This document shows, piece by piece, positions 28,490 to 40,591 of a DNA stretch of 64,000 nt; position 1 is the first letter of the stretch; each line of letters opens with the position of its first letter. Position numbers and translations under genes: made by a program. This stretch comes from Raphanus sativus (lineage: Eukaryota; Streptophyta; Magnoliopsida; Brassicales; Brassicaceae). A model generated the notes under the pieces. The model had not been told where the DNA came from, made no database searches, and was given only the letters and a program-made list of their open reading frames with translations. The stretch lies in contig NC_079516.1 in the NCBI RefSeq assembly GCF_000801105.2, positions 3,410,001-3,474,000 of the forward strand, read 5' to 3'.

Positions 28490-30382
28490 AATTAATAAAT
28501 TTTTATTTTCTCTTTGTTTCCGTAAACGGATTAATAATCGTTTATTAGGGGGGGGGACGTGTCATCAGCTTTTTTCATCTTTTCCCAAAATATTCAGACA
28601 CTTGTGGTAATGATGATTAATCGTTACTAATTTAATTATTACTAAAATGGATTCTTGATGTAACGTTAGTGTCGTGTCCGGTGTCCTTAACCTCGAAACA
28701 GACTTTCGGTTTTTCTTTCTTTTTTAATAAGATGATGCTATTCGAGAATTTAGTAAAATTGTTTACACATTATGCGAGATTCCATAAGAGAAAAGATGTG
28801 GAGACGATTCATATGTTGTAGAGTAGATTCTTTTATATGGCTTTTAAAAAGAGTGTTGTTGAGCATCAATGGGAGAATATCCTTAGGCATTGTCCAAGAG
28901 AATGCTATTGGAATCATTTTAGATTGTAGAATTATTGGGATACTCTCTTTACATAAAGAAACTAAAGAGCAGATATTGATTCGGTTACCTACCTGGTTGC
29001 AGTAGATGACATATCCAAAGACAATAATAGTAGACCAACATCAAGGCATCAAAGGCAGTTTCAATGGTGAACTGAGGAAGAATCAATCTCCTTCCAGACC
29101 AGAGTACAAGTATAAGGAAAATTTCTTTTATCATATGTTATAGATTTAGCTATATATATTTACATGGGGGAGAAAATACATACTTGACCCCATTGTTTAA
29201 AACGAGAATAAAGATTAAATATGTTGCTGAGGTCTATGTGCAAATCGGGCTACATCGAAATGAGATGGATGGAAAAATAAAAGGCATTTAAGAATGCCTC
29301 TCATATTGAAATACATAGAGTTTGAGATGGTAGAAGAAGAAGAAGCCAAGAAGGTGGTAGTGACCAATATTCGAACCAAGGCCTAGAGGTTCTTGAACGT
29401 CAAGCGTTCTTACCACAAAGCTATGGTCGCTCACATGCAGCCTACTATTTTGTGTAACGTCCAAAAAGGTGGAGGCCTTTTTTATCACAAACGGATTCAA
29501 ATGTCTTTCCTTTAGCCCAACCCAACAAACATGAATAATTCATATGATTAGACACGGTAAATGTTGCACAAAAAAAAAGAAGACACGGTAAATATCACGG
29601 AACAATAGTTCAAACTTCAGACATTGATACAGGTAACTGCTGAAATAGTTATATTGCAATAATAAAACCAAAGTTCAATCAATAACAAAATTCGACTAAA
29701 CATTGAGTAGAATATGATCTCAATCGATGCAGAACTCAGCTTAATCATTGGAATTTGTAAAATAGATGATCTAAGCAAAAACTAAGGTTCCCATCAATTC
29801 AATTCAAAAGACAGAAAATGTAACCAAACTTAGCTTCCAAGAAGAGTGCTTTTCTTTTTTAATTAAAAAGAAAACGATGAATCTAACCGTTTTGCAGTTT
29901 CTTATGTAACTTTTAGTTAAATTGAATTTGAATCTATTTATTATAAAGAAAACGACATGAAACTACCAACATTAAATTCTGTTTACTCAGGCATGTCAAC
30001 GTGTTGGTTTTCTAGTTACATCTCTTTACATACAAAACTGAGAATGATGAGCAACAAAGATGAGATGAAAGTATTGAGCATGGTTCATATCCTATCCTAT
30101 TGGCTTCATATAATTGTTTTTTTTTTTTTTTTTGCTTAATGCTTCATATAATTTATATGGAGGTTAAAAGTATTGAAGACGTACGTAGTATTCAACGTAA
30201 AAGCATTGTATTGAAGTAGAATGGATTTGCTACCATTCAATTATGCAAAACAAATACCAGATCGAACACTGGAATGCAAAAAGAGAAGGTCATTTTCATG
30301 AAGTTTCAATTTCAGCAAAATAAAAAATAAAATAAAAAGTATTGGAAAGCTATCGACATAACAATCAATGTGGACCATTAGA
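28490..30382. other. Intergenic, no intact gene
   Basis: Arabidopsis has several genes between KIN10 and MYB106; none is recognisable here. A tRNA-like stretch at 29345-29435 is listed separately. The rest is AT-rich. Confidence 0.55.
29345..29435 (-). repeat. tRNA-like remnant (SINE or tRNA pseudogene)
   Basis: The minus strand contains an A-box-like TAGCTTTGTGGTAAGA, an anticodon-arm-like CTTGACGTTCAAG and a B-box-like GGTTCGAATA, with ends that pair partly (GCGACC/GGTCAC, one mismatch). The acceptor stem is too imperfect for a functional tRNA. It may be the head of an old SINE. Confidence 0.4.
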
Positions 30383-31625
30383 TCAGAACATGGTTGATGA
30401 ATCGGAGGGTGAAGAATCAACCAAGTTGAGAATGCTATTCCAGTAGTTCTTGTTGTCCTCATAGTAGCTATACTCACTCTCGTTGACTGCGACGGCTCCG
30501 GCCTCCGCCTCGTCGTTTTTAACGGTGGAGAGACTCCGATCAGCTGAATCACCGAGCAGAAGGCTGGTGAGTCCTTCTGTCGGACAGTTGATCTGCCTCA
30601 TCCAGTCGTGGTCGGAATCTTTGACATCGGAGGAGGTGGAAGAAGTCACGGCGAATTCATTCATGTTCGGAACGTTGTTATTCTCTCCCGAAGGCATGAT
30701 CATCAGATGGTGATTCTCGGAGAAAGTCACCGTCGATGTCGGTGATTCAAGCTGTTGATCTCCGTTTCCTGTCCGAAAAAAACATTCATCATTATTGTAT
30801 ATATATTATATAACAATATTATCAGATACTAATTAATCAGCTTTTTCAAGATCATAATATCGCCTCTTACCTTTGTTTGGTTTTGTCCAATTTGCTGATG
30901 ACTTGTGAGCCAAGCAATGATTAGGAGTTGCTGCTGCTTTCTTGTTTTGGTAATGCTGTAGATGGAGAAGCTTTGATTCTCTGGCTAGTCTTGCTTCAGC
31001 TTCGAGCCGAGCACTCTCCCACTGAGCCATGTGGCTAAGCGTGGCTGCTGCGCTCTTGGATTGACCTGTGGAAGACAAGAGAGTCTCGTTTTTGTGCTTG
31101 TGAGTCACTGGATCTATCCCCATTTTAACCAGACGTTTCTTCAAGTGTGTGTTCCAGTAGTTCTTGATCTCGTTGTCTGTCCTTTTTGCCAAGTGAGTTG
31201 CAATCGCGGACCATCTATGACAAAATCACATATCAGAGATCAAGAAGAAAAGATCAACTCTTTGGTGATTTGAGAGAGTCTTCTCACCTGTTTCCGAGGA
31301 GAGCGTGGAGTTGAATGATGGTTTGTTCTTCTTGTACAGTGAATTTGCCTCTCTTGATGTCAGGTCTTAGGTAATTAGTCCATCTGAGTCTGCAACTCTT
31401 TCCACATCTCTGGAGACCTATATGGTGTGTTTGATTAAATCAGATTTGAATAGAGGTAGAAGAAGAAAAAGAAATGTGGAAAAGTTAGTTACCAGCTTTC
31501 TCAGGCAAAGAGCGCCAGCTTCCATGACCATGCTCTTCAATGTAAGCCAAAAGTTTCTGATCCTCTTCTGGTGTCCATGGCCCTTTCTTTAACCCAGCCT
31601 TATCACAGCACGGCGATCTTCCCAT
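30383..31625 (-). CDS. MYB106: R2R3-MYB transcription factor, MYB106/MYB16 (MIXTA-like) type
   Basis: This is a subgroup 9 R2R3-MYB, regulators of epidermal cell shape, trichomes and cuticle. Exons 31493-31625 (133 nt), 31288-31417 (130 nt), 30871-31214 and 30383-30768 give 330 residues. The first two exon sizes are the standard MYB pair. R2 begins [20 protein letters not shown] and R3 includes [18 protein letters not shown]. After the repeats comes [20 protein letters not shown], the subgroup 9 motif. The acidic, Ser-rich C-terminus with DWMRQI and [11 protein letters not shown] looks like an activation region. Gene order (between KIN10 and PTB1) suggests At3g01140 = MYB106; MYB16 is the close paralogue. 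Confidence 0.9.
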
Positions 31626-31792
31626 TACAAAACTTAGGCTAAAGCTACTGAAGAGAGAAGGCTTTTTCTTTTTAATCTTATTAAATATCTTCAACGTGAT
31701 TTATGGTGTAGTGTAGTGTATGAGGTGGTAGTAGTAGTCATTAGATGATGATGATGATTGTCCACAAAAGCTGCTCTCTTGGCTTGAGTCTT

Positions 31793-31800
31793 GATTTATA
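31793..31800 (-). promoter_or_regulatory. TATA box candidate for the MYB gene
   Basis: TATAAATC on the minus strand, about 170 bp upstream of the start codon. Position relative to the real transcription start is unknown. Confidence 0.45.
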
Positions 31801-31889
31801 GAGAGGGAGAGACACAACAGAAGATGATGTCTCTGTTTAGGTTCTGTAAGAGCCTCTTTCCCCGGTCTTTGACATGGATTGGCATTCAA

Positions 31890-34800
31890 TTGGATGGGGC
31901 CTAGTTAAATTATTACCGTTTGTGAGCACCTTGATTTCTTTTATAAGTTCCACCTATCCATAGCCCTCACTTTAATAACACTCTCTAACTTAGTGTTTTA
32001 ATCCCCATCTATCGTCTTTGGTCCATTCACATCCGCAGTGCCTTTGTTCAGAGGAGGGGATTAAAACCCTTGTGAACTAGTTTTGAAACTTGAACACTTC
32101 TCACTAAATCTCAATTCCTTTATCTTATACTAGCTAGGATTAGAAAGATTCTCTAGGTTTCTAATTGCAGGTATCCTAATAAAGTATAGTTTCTTAAGGG
32201 CTACAAAGTGATTATTGGTTTCTCTCTTTCTCTCTTAGCTATAATTAGTTACCATAAGAAGTTGCATTTCTTTATCGAAAACGTGTTTGTTGATTTCTTT
32301 CTTTCACATTTTTGCTAGCTTTTACTAGGGACTCCACAACAGTAAATGCTGTTAAATGGCGGTGAAGAAGAGGAAGCTGGCACTATAATGGGAAAAGCAA
32401 ATCAAACAGAGCGAATTGATGAGATTTGGAGTAACTTAGAGAAAATCTTTTTACGATCTATAGACTTAATTGGTCAGCAGGCTATGACCGCGGTAAACAC
32501 CAATATATTTGACAATTTACTGCTTAAGCATGCAGGCCACAGTAACTTTGTAAGAGATTTCTAACCTTATGAATATACAGAGGAAGCACTTTTGTGGTGG
32601 GGAGCAAGAAGAAAGGAGATAAACAACTTTTCCTTGTGTGATTCCTTTACCATTTAATGACAGTCCCACTAGCTGTTAGACTCTTCTTGGTGTCAAGTCA
32701 TCAAAAGATCCATTTCTATACAAAGATAAATAAAAATAGACAATGAATGATCAAAAGCATCCAGATACTTTAAACACCAAATAGATAACTGGGCGAGGTA
32801 AAAACCAGCATTTACAATTTAGTTTTTACCTTTGAACCAGTAGCATATCACAAAATCGACAAAAAAAAAAAATTGATCGTATATGATCTCTGCAACAACA
32901 TTTCTCATGAACCATGTTTAACTCAGAATCTATACCTTGTTCATCAAGCAACCTTTTACCAAAACGGTTTTGAGTTTTTCTTTTCTTTTATCATGCATGG
33001 AGTGGTTAGTCTACGGGTGATCAAATGTTGTCGACAAAGGTAAATTTTTGCTGCCAAGAAAGGTAGACGATTTATGGAGGTGACGGTGACATTAAATAGA
33101 TTTTTACTAGACCAAACAACGAAAAGAGTATCCTAGTGTGTTCCATGGCAACAACAAGAGAAGGGAATTATTGAGGTGGGCTCCTAGCTTGTAGGGCGAG
33201 AAGATAGTATCTTCATCGACTCAAAGAGAAACCATAAGACAATCATAGGCCCAAAGAATTCTACAAATACTAGTATCAATGACACAAGATATTGGAAAAA
33301 AAATCACATCGGCTGCAAAAGATGTAAAGGACAATGGGCCACCTCCTTTAAATGTCTTGCTGAGTTCATATTGACAGCTTCTACTCATTATGGTCCAAAC
33401 AGTACTCACTAAGCTAAGCTTCATAGATGATGATGATGACGATGATGCCACTTGTGAAAATCACATCCATCCACGTTTCCGAGAAGAGTGAGGGGCAAAA
33501 GCTTTATAACTGTTAGTCTGTTAACCATTTGCTTTTCTTCATCATCAGTTTTCGAACCAACTGAATACCATCATAGTTTCTTAAACTTCCACATTAATGC
33601 TCCAAATCTTTTGCATTAGTGTCTATCGAAAAGGACAAGAGCTCGCACACATGAAAAGCCACATTCTGTTATTCCCCATTTTTTTCGTAATGCTAGTAAG
33701 CAGATGGAAACGTCTGCGAAAAGTAATTCGTTTGTTCTTATCTTTATTCAGGAACTTAGTCGAAGTAACAATAAGGAACTTAAACTAGGTGATAATCAGC
33801 TAAACCAACCTTTCATAATTATCTTTCAACAATACATATTACTAAATCAGTATCCAACTAAAAGTAAACAAAAAGGAACGAATCGAAAAACTTTCACATT
33901 AACCAAAGTAGGCCAAGTCAAGCATATGGATTACTTGAGAGATCTCATGGCAAGAAATAAGCCACGCAGATTAGAAAAGAAAGGAGTGCAACAGTACTAA
34001 AAGACCAAGTTAATAATACAGTTAAACCAGCATTAATGGATGAGTACCTTACCTTCACAAAACAGTGGTGACTTTTCAGACTCTCTGGACCAATCCAAGA
34101 CTAAGGATATGAGACTTAACTGACAGTTAGTTCATGTAGGGCCAAGCAACAGCTCAATTTTGTGAGAACTTTGAAGTCCCAATTCTCTGGGTTGTGTTTT
34201 GCTTTTTCAGGTTTGATTTGGAATTTCTCTAAAGATGTCACATTATTTAAAATAAATTGATCAAAATTCTATTGAACAAGACAAGCAAATCCATTGAGAA
34301 GATCACAACAAAAAGAAAGAATAAAAAACCTTAATTAAAACCAACAAAAGAAATTTCCTATTTGATGGTGATGAACAAGATCAGTATACTCCTCCTCTAA
34401 CGCATGACACGCTACTGAAAACATAGAGAAAACGTAGACAAACCAGATCGTGAGAGTTGTGACCACCACAAGACAAGTTACACATGAAAAAACTGCATCA
34501 ATGTCAAAAGCTTGCATGGAATAACGATTGAACAAAATATTAATTATCATTGTTTTCTAATGGTCCGCAGAAGCCAACGTATTAAGTACGAGTTTAATAG
34601 ATTCAAAGGATTAAGTAGCAATAACTCATCACTGTCTAACCTAAACTTGATTGTTCACAGTTAAACCTGTCCGGCTGTCCCGCAGTAAGTTATTCTCCAA
34701 TCTTCAGCAATAATACATAACCAACTGATAGTCAACCAAAGAAGAAGAAAGAAGCAAACATACACAACCACGGCCGACAGATCATTTTTTAAACGGTGCG

Positions 34801-37245
34801 TGAAAATGTATTGGAGGGACTATTGGGCCCTTGATATAGGCTTATGAACAAAATAAATGGGTTTATAGACGTCATCGCATGGTTGTAGCAGATAAGAAAA
34901 ATACAGAAGCATAAATCGTCAAGTAATTCATTTGATTTGCAATTTTTACAGATATTTTAGCTGTATAGTTCTGATCACAGAGAGAAAATCCTCATTGCGT
35001 TTAAAAAAATACCATAGGATAGCCTTAAAAAGTTTTTGTCACAAATATAGTTTTTAAAGATTAAAATGAAATGTTTTATTAGAAAAGGGTAAATATATAT
35101 TTTACCAAAAAAGAAAGTTAAATATACACTCATACTCTTAGAATTAACTAATCTATACGCAATTCCTTATTCAAATTTGGATTCAGCTAACCTACAATAT
35201 TTAATCTGTCAAAAGTAGTTTTAATACGAGTTTCAATATGTGTCTAATTATGTAGTTGTTCATTCACATCTCCAATTGTGTTGCCATATTTACAACAACA
35301 ATCTCCTCAAGAGTATAGACACACTATACATAACACTACATACTCGACACTTAAAACCTAAACCCAATACAAGATTACACATTGTAACATCTTTTGGTTT
35401 TTTTCTTCACTTTGTGCATCTCTCTAAATCTTCTATAATCAGGAAACTAATTTGGGAATATCTTTTCTCGGGTTTACCTTTTTCTTGTGTGCTGTTGGAG
35501 TAAAGAAAGAAGAGAACCCTTTCGTTGTTGTCATCTCGAAGCCGAGAGAAACCTATGAAACCTTAGGTCAATTTCAATTGGACTCCAAAACACTAAATCT
35601 ATACTCTCAGTAGAACACTAAAAATAACATCATTCAAACAAATTTTGTGTAGAATGAACAGTATTACACCAAATTGGTGTAACGCTATTTATCACACCAA
35701 ATATTTAATATACATATTTTATTATTTTTATTTAATAATATAATTATTATTATTATTTAGTTCAATTTTTTAACTAAACATAAATACACTGTATTATTTG
35801 CATTTTTAAATATTTTTTACATAATTAAAATATTTTATTTTATTTTCAAGTAAAAAGTTCCTAATGACTATTATCATTTTTATATTTTAAAATATCATAG
35901 AAATTTTATATTTTATTTTATTTTCAACTAATAAATCATTGAATAACTATTTTCATTTACTTTATATTGTAATATATTCTATTTTAAAATATTGATTATA
36001 ATCTTTAGTTAAGTTATATTTAATCAGTAATAAACAATTAATATTAGTATTACATTATTGTAAAGTTATATTTAATAGTAAATAATTAAAACTTTATGTA
36101 ATACTATTAAATTTTCCAAACATTAAAATAACATTTTTGTTTTTTCCTATTTTATAATATAGCTAAAGTGGTATTACTAACTAATACAAAATTTATTAAA
36201 ATAAATATAATATTCTATTATTGTACTTTTCATAATTAATAGTTAGTTTGTAATGGTGGGTTCGAGTTACTAGTTTCAGTTGTGTAATACTAGGTCCTGC
36301 TAGCTACCTCCTGATGTTATATGACGCAGTTCAAGTAGCCCCGCCAAGGTGTCAAAACCATTGAGTAAGAAGTCATCCGCCATAGACTTCTTAGCCAAAG
36401 CACAGTCGGAATGAGTAGACATTTGGGCAACGATTGGTATATTATGATTATTCAGTTATTATATTATGCTGTTTAAGCTCGATTGCAGAATGAACATAGT
36501 TGAGCCTTGGAAGTCTTTCTTGCTATTTTTATGGTATTTATTTAAGTGCGTACGGTGGATTTAGTTATCGATAATTCTCTTAAATATCTTATTTGTACAT
36601 TTTATCACCAAAAGAGTTTTCATAGAGGTAAAAGATATTTCTACCCATTGCTTTATATATAGGATATATATAATAAAAAATAAAAATAAGAAAATTAAGA
36701 AAAAATAATAAAAATAAAGAAAAATATTTTTTTTTATAGTTTCAAATTATATGTTTCTGAAAGTTTTTTCAATTTTTTTTAATCTTTACAAATTTTTTTT
36801 TGTAAAACTGATTTTGAAACTATTTTTATTTTTTATTTTTATTTAAATTTTTATAATTAGTTTTTAAAGAAAAAATTTAAACCAACCCCAAAATTTTAAT
36901 ATTATTTTTGAAATTCGAAAATAATATTTGAAACTACTATAAAAAAAATATTTTCAATTTTTAAAATATATTTTTATTTTATTACCCCTTAGCTTTTTTT
37001 TTACTAGGTATTTCTCCTTTTCGCAATTTCTAATTTTGCCTCAAAAAAAATCAGTGGTAAAGCACAATAAAGCGTGCCACGTTTCACATTAGTTAATGAA
37101 TTTGAGTTTGCAAATAGGCCCCTGATATATTTTTTTGAGCTTCCGTATAGATTCCGATCACAATTAAGCTGAGAGAGAGAGAGAGAGAGAGAATCGAGGG
37201 GGCGTAGGCTTGCTCTGCGTGATCACCGGAGGGAGAGAGAGAGAG
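31890..37245. other. Long intergenic region between MYB106 and PTB1
   Basis: Over 5 kb without a supported gene. Short open frames near 32346, 33221 and 34335 lack conserved composition or splice context. From about 35,640 to 37,000 the sequence is very AT-rich and probably transposon-derived. A 50-codon minus-strand open stretch near 36290-36440 is discussed as a finding. Confidence 0.5.
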
Positions 37246-39833
37246 ATGTCGAGCTCATCACAGTTCAGGTACACGCAGACGCCGTCGAAGGTGGTGCACC
37301 TGAGGAATCTACCGTGGGAATGCGTGGAAGAGGAGCTCATCGACCTATGCAAACGATTCGGAAAGATCGTCAACACCAAGACCAATGTCGGCGCCAATCG
37401 CAACCAAGCCTTCGTCGAATTCGTAATTTTTTTTTACTTAATTTTATTCTCTTCGATCAGATCAGATTGTTACTAGTAATTGATTATAAAGAAAAAGGAG
37501 AAATTGGAACTGCTTTTGGAAGAGTGAAAGTGTAAAGTTGATTTAAAATGCAGGCTGAAGTGAATCAGGCTATATCAATGGTATCGTACTATGCTTCGTC
37601 TTCAGAGCCTGCACAGATTCGAGGGAAAACTGTTTATATACAGTACTCTAATCGTCATGAGATTGTCAACAATCAGAGTCCCGGAGAGGTCCCTGGAAAT
37701 GTCCTCTTGGTTACCTTCGAAGGAGTCGAATCTCACCATGTCAGCATCGATGTCATCCATCTGGTATGTGAATATTTGAGCTTGATTCTGCCCTACCTAG
37801 CACTATTGTTGTCTGTCTTATCTTATATGAGCTTCTTTCAGTGATTTTTTTTTTGCTTTTTTTACTTTCTTTTAATGTGTATGGGAAAAAATTGAGATTG
37901 ATGCTTATATACATGGGTTGAGGCATTACATTATACCTACGAGCAGAGCAGATGAATATATGAAAAGATTTTAACTTGGTATTAAGCAAATTTCTTTGAG
38001 TTTTTTTTTACTTAGACATACTATTGTAATTACAGTATATCAACCAAACATTAATGAAAATGCTCGAATCACAGATATTAAAATCTTTCTGGAGAGACTT
38101 TGGATAATAGTTTCGTGTTCGTCATTCTCATGGACAGGTGTCACTCTGTACTTATCTGCGCTTCTCTTTTTTTTTTTTTAGTTTCCCAACCCGGAGACGT
38201 TTTAGTTTCTTACTTTCGATTTGGTTCCCTTTTTTTTCCTTTTTTTTGGTGTGAATTGGTTTCCCTTTTGTTGTTATCCGTTTACTCCACTGTATTATGG
38301 TTATGACTCATATCTAGTCCAAACTCTGGTTCCAGGTGTTTTCTGCTTATGGCTTTGTGCACAAAATTGCCACTTTTGAGAAAGCTGCTGGTTTCCAGGT
38401 GATACATCGATTTTGGTTTCCAAGGTCTTGCCTTATTGAGAAAACGTAATGATGTTTAAACTCCGTCATAACCTGCCAGGCACTAGTTCAGTTTACTGAT
38501 GTGGACACTGCTTTAGCGGCAAGGACTGCGCTGGATGGCAGAAGTATACCAAAGTATGCTCAATTTCTTCATTCCCTTGCTTTCCCGCCTTAAGATAAAG
38601 CTCTGTTGATGGTTTATTCCCCTTTTTTGGGTTAAATTCAGATATCTGCTTCCAGAACATGTAGGTTCTTGCAATTTGCGAATGTCTTATTCAGCTCATA
38701 CTGATCTAAATATCAAGTTTCAGTCCCACCGCAGCAGGTAAGAATTTTGAGTCCTCGCAAATGTGCCTCTCCTGCTCCTACTGTTGGAAGCCTTTTGTTT
38801 GAATAGTTGATTCATGTGATTTGATTCTCCTACCTACTCAGGGACTACACAGATCCATACCTTCCTGTGAATCAAACCGCTATGGATGGTTCTATGCAGG
38901 TAAATCTTTTCCTTTTATCTAATCTGTCTCGAATGCGTTGTATTACTGTTACTTATCGTCTGGATTCAGCCTGCTTTGGGTGCTGATGGAAAGAGGGTAG
39001 AAACTCAGAGCAACGTCCTGCTTGCGTTGATTGAGAACATGCAGTACGCTGTCACCGTTGATGTTCTTCACACGGTGAGGAACAACAGTATGCACGTTTC
39101 TGCAACTCAGTATGCTTTCATATCTCAACATGTCATTAATTATTTCCTTTTGCTTCTCCTAGGTGTTTTCCGCGTATGGAACTGTGCAGAAGATTGCAAT
39201 ATTTGAGAAAAATGGTTCAACGCAAGCCTTAATTCAATACTCTGGTACATGACCTTGATATGATCTGAATAAATATATGATTCTACTATACTTAGTTTCG
39301 GTTATATGGCGAATCATCTTTATGTGTATGCTAAGAATCATCTTCTGTAGACATACCAACGGCGACAATAGCGAAAGAAGCACTGGAAGGACACTGCATA
39401 TATGACGGTGGCTACTGTAAGCTTCGACTAACATACTCTCGTCATACTGATCTCAATGTTAAGGTACATAAGATCAGTTGCTTTGTGTACCCAAACAAAA
39501 AGTGTGGGGAAAGAGTATAATAACTTATGCGTGCAAGAACCGTATGCTTTTTTCTTCAACATTGCTATCTGAAATCAACTTTTTAGTTTTCGACTAATGA
39601 TTTTCGTCTTCTTTCTTCAGGCATTTAGCGACAAAAGCAGAGACTACACACTTCCTGATCTAAGCCAACTGGTGGGGCAAAAAGTTCCAGGAGTGGCTGC
39701 AGCTAGTGGGCCAACAGATGGTTGGCACAATGGGCAGGTGCAGACTCAATACGCGGGAAGTTCATATATGTACTCACCAGCTGATCCCACAGGAGCTTCA
39801 CCTTCTTCTGGTCATCCTCCTTACTATGGTTGA
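37246..39833 (+). CDS. PTB1: Polypyrimidine tract-binding protein, four-exon-pair RRM type
   Basis: This is a nuclear RNA-binding protein that controls alternative splicing by binding CU-rich RNA. Ten exons join in frame: 37246-37422, 37554-37763, 38336-38398, 38480-38553, 38642-38737, 38842-38899, 38970-39074, 39163-39244, 39351-39463 and 39621-39833, giving 396 residues. Three RRM repeats are seen, starting VVHLRNLPWECVEEEL, VLLVTFEGVESHHVSID and VLLALIENMQYAVTVD, matching the three-RRM AtPTB1/2 class (AtPTB3 differs). The C-terminus is Gly/Pro/Tyr-rich and ends PPYYG. Intron 2 (572 bp) is the longest. Gene order matches At3g01150. A GA microsatellite lies in the leader (37171-37192). Confidence 0.94.
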
Positions 39834-40591
39834 TCCATATACTCTGTTTTCTACTTTATATAAATTTCGGATTATGTTAAAGACTGAACTGGGAGAATGG
39901 GAGTTTCCATGTTTTAGGTTTTTGTTAAAAGTGTGATTGTTCTTTTATTTGGTTAAATAGACGTTTAGGTGGGAAAACCAATAACATTTATAGTATAATT
40001 TATAAACTTTATGTGTTTTGTTTCTATGTGACTTTATTATGGATCTTCAGAAGTGATAGAGCTTCTTTTTCTTGTACTTTAAACTGTTTCATTCCTGGAT
40101 TTGTTTGAATATCTGCAGAGTTACACTTAAGTGACTTTTTGTGTCCCTAGGTTCTGCTAACTTATATGGTTCTATGGTCAATGATTGATACAAGGGTGTT
40201 ACTAGACCGTTGATACTATGGCCTAGGGGGAGGGGGTCAAGTTGGCTCTTGTAGTTTTGGAAATGCAATTGGAGCTTATACTAGGTTTTAGTTAACAATA
40301 ATCCAACGTTAGTTACAAATTGGTTTTAGTTATAATTAAAATTGTATATTTTCCCAACATGTTTATAACCAAAAATTGCATCAATAAGGAAGAAACACTC
40401 AAAGATGACTTGACCTTTGAACAACTTTATTTATTAATAATTAGTCTGAGGCAAAAAAATTCCAACAAGGCTCTTTCTAGGCAGCTTCTTCTTCATTGTC
40501 AGTCGTCACCTTCTTTTTCTTCTTTATAAAGACACTCTCTCTCTTGAGTGCCTTTTTCTCTCTCTCCCCTTCCCCCTCCCTCTGAATTTTC

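Noticed and set aside
32346..32564. Open frame of 72 codons starting MLLNGGEEEEAGTIMGKA
   Set aside because: Isolated, no splice partner or recognised homology; kept only as a possible chance frame.
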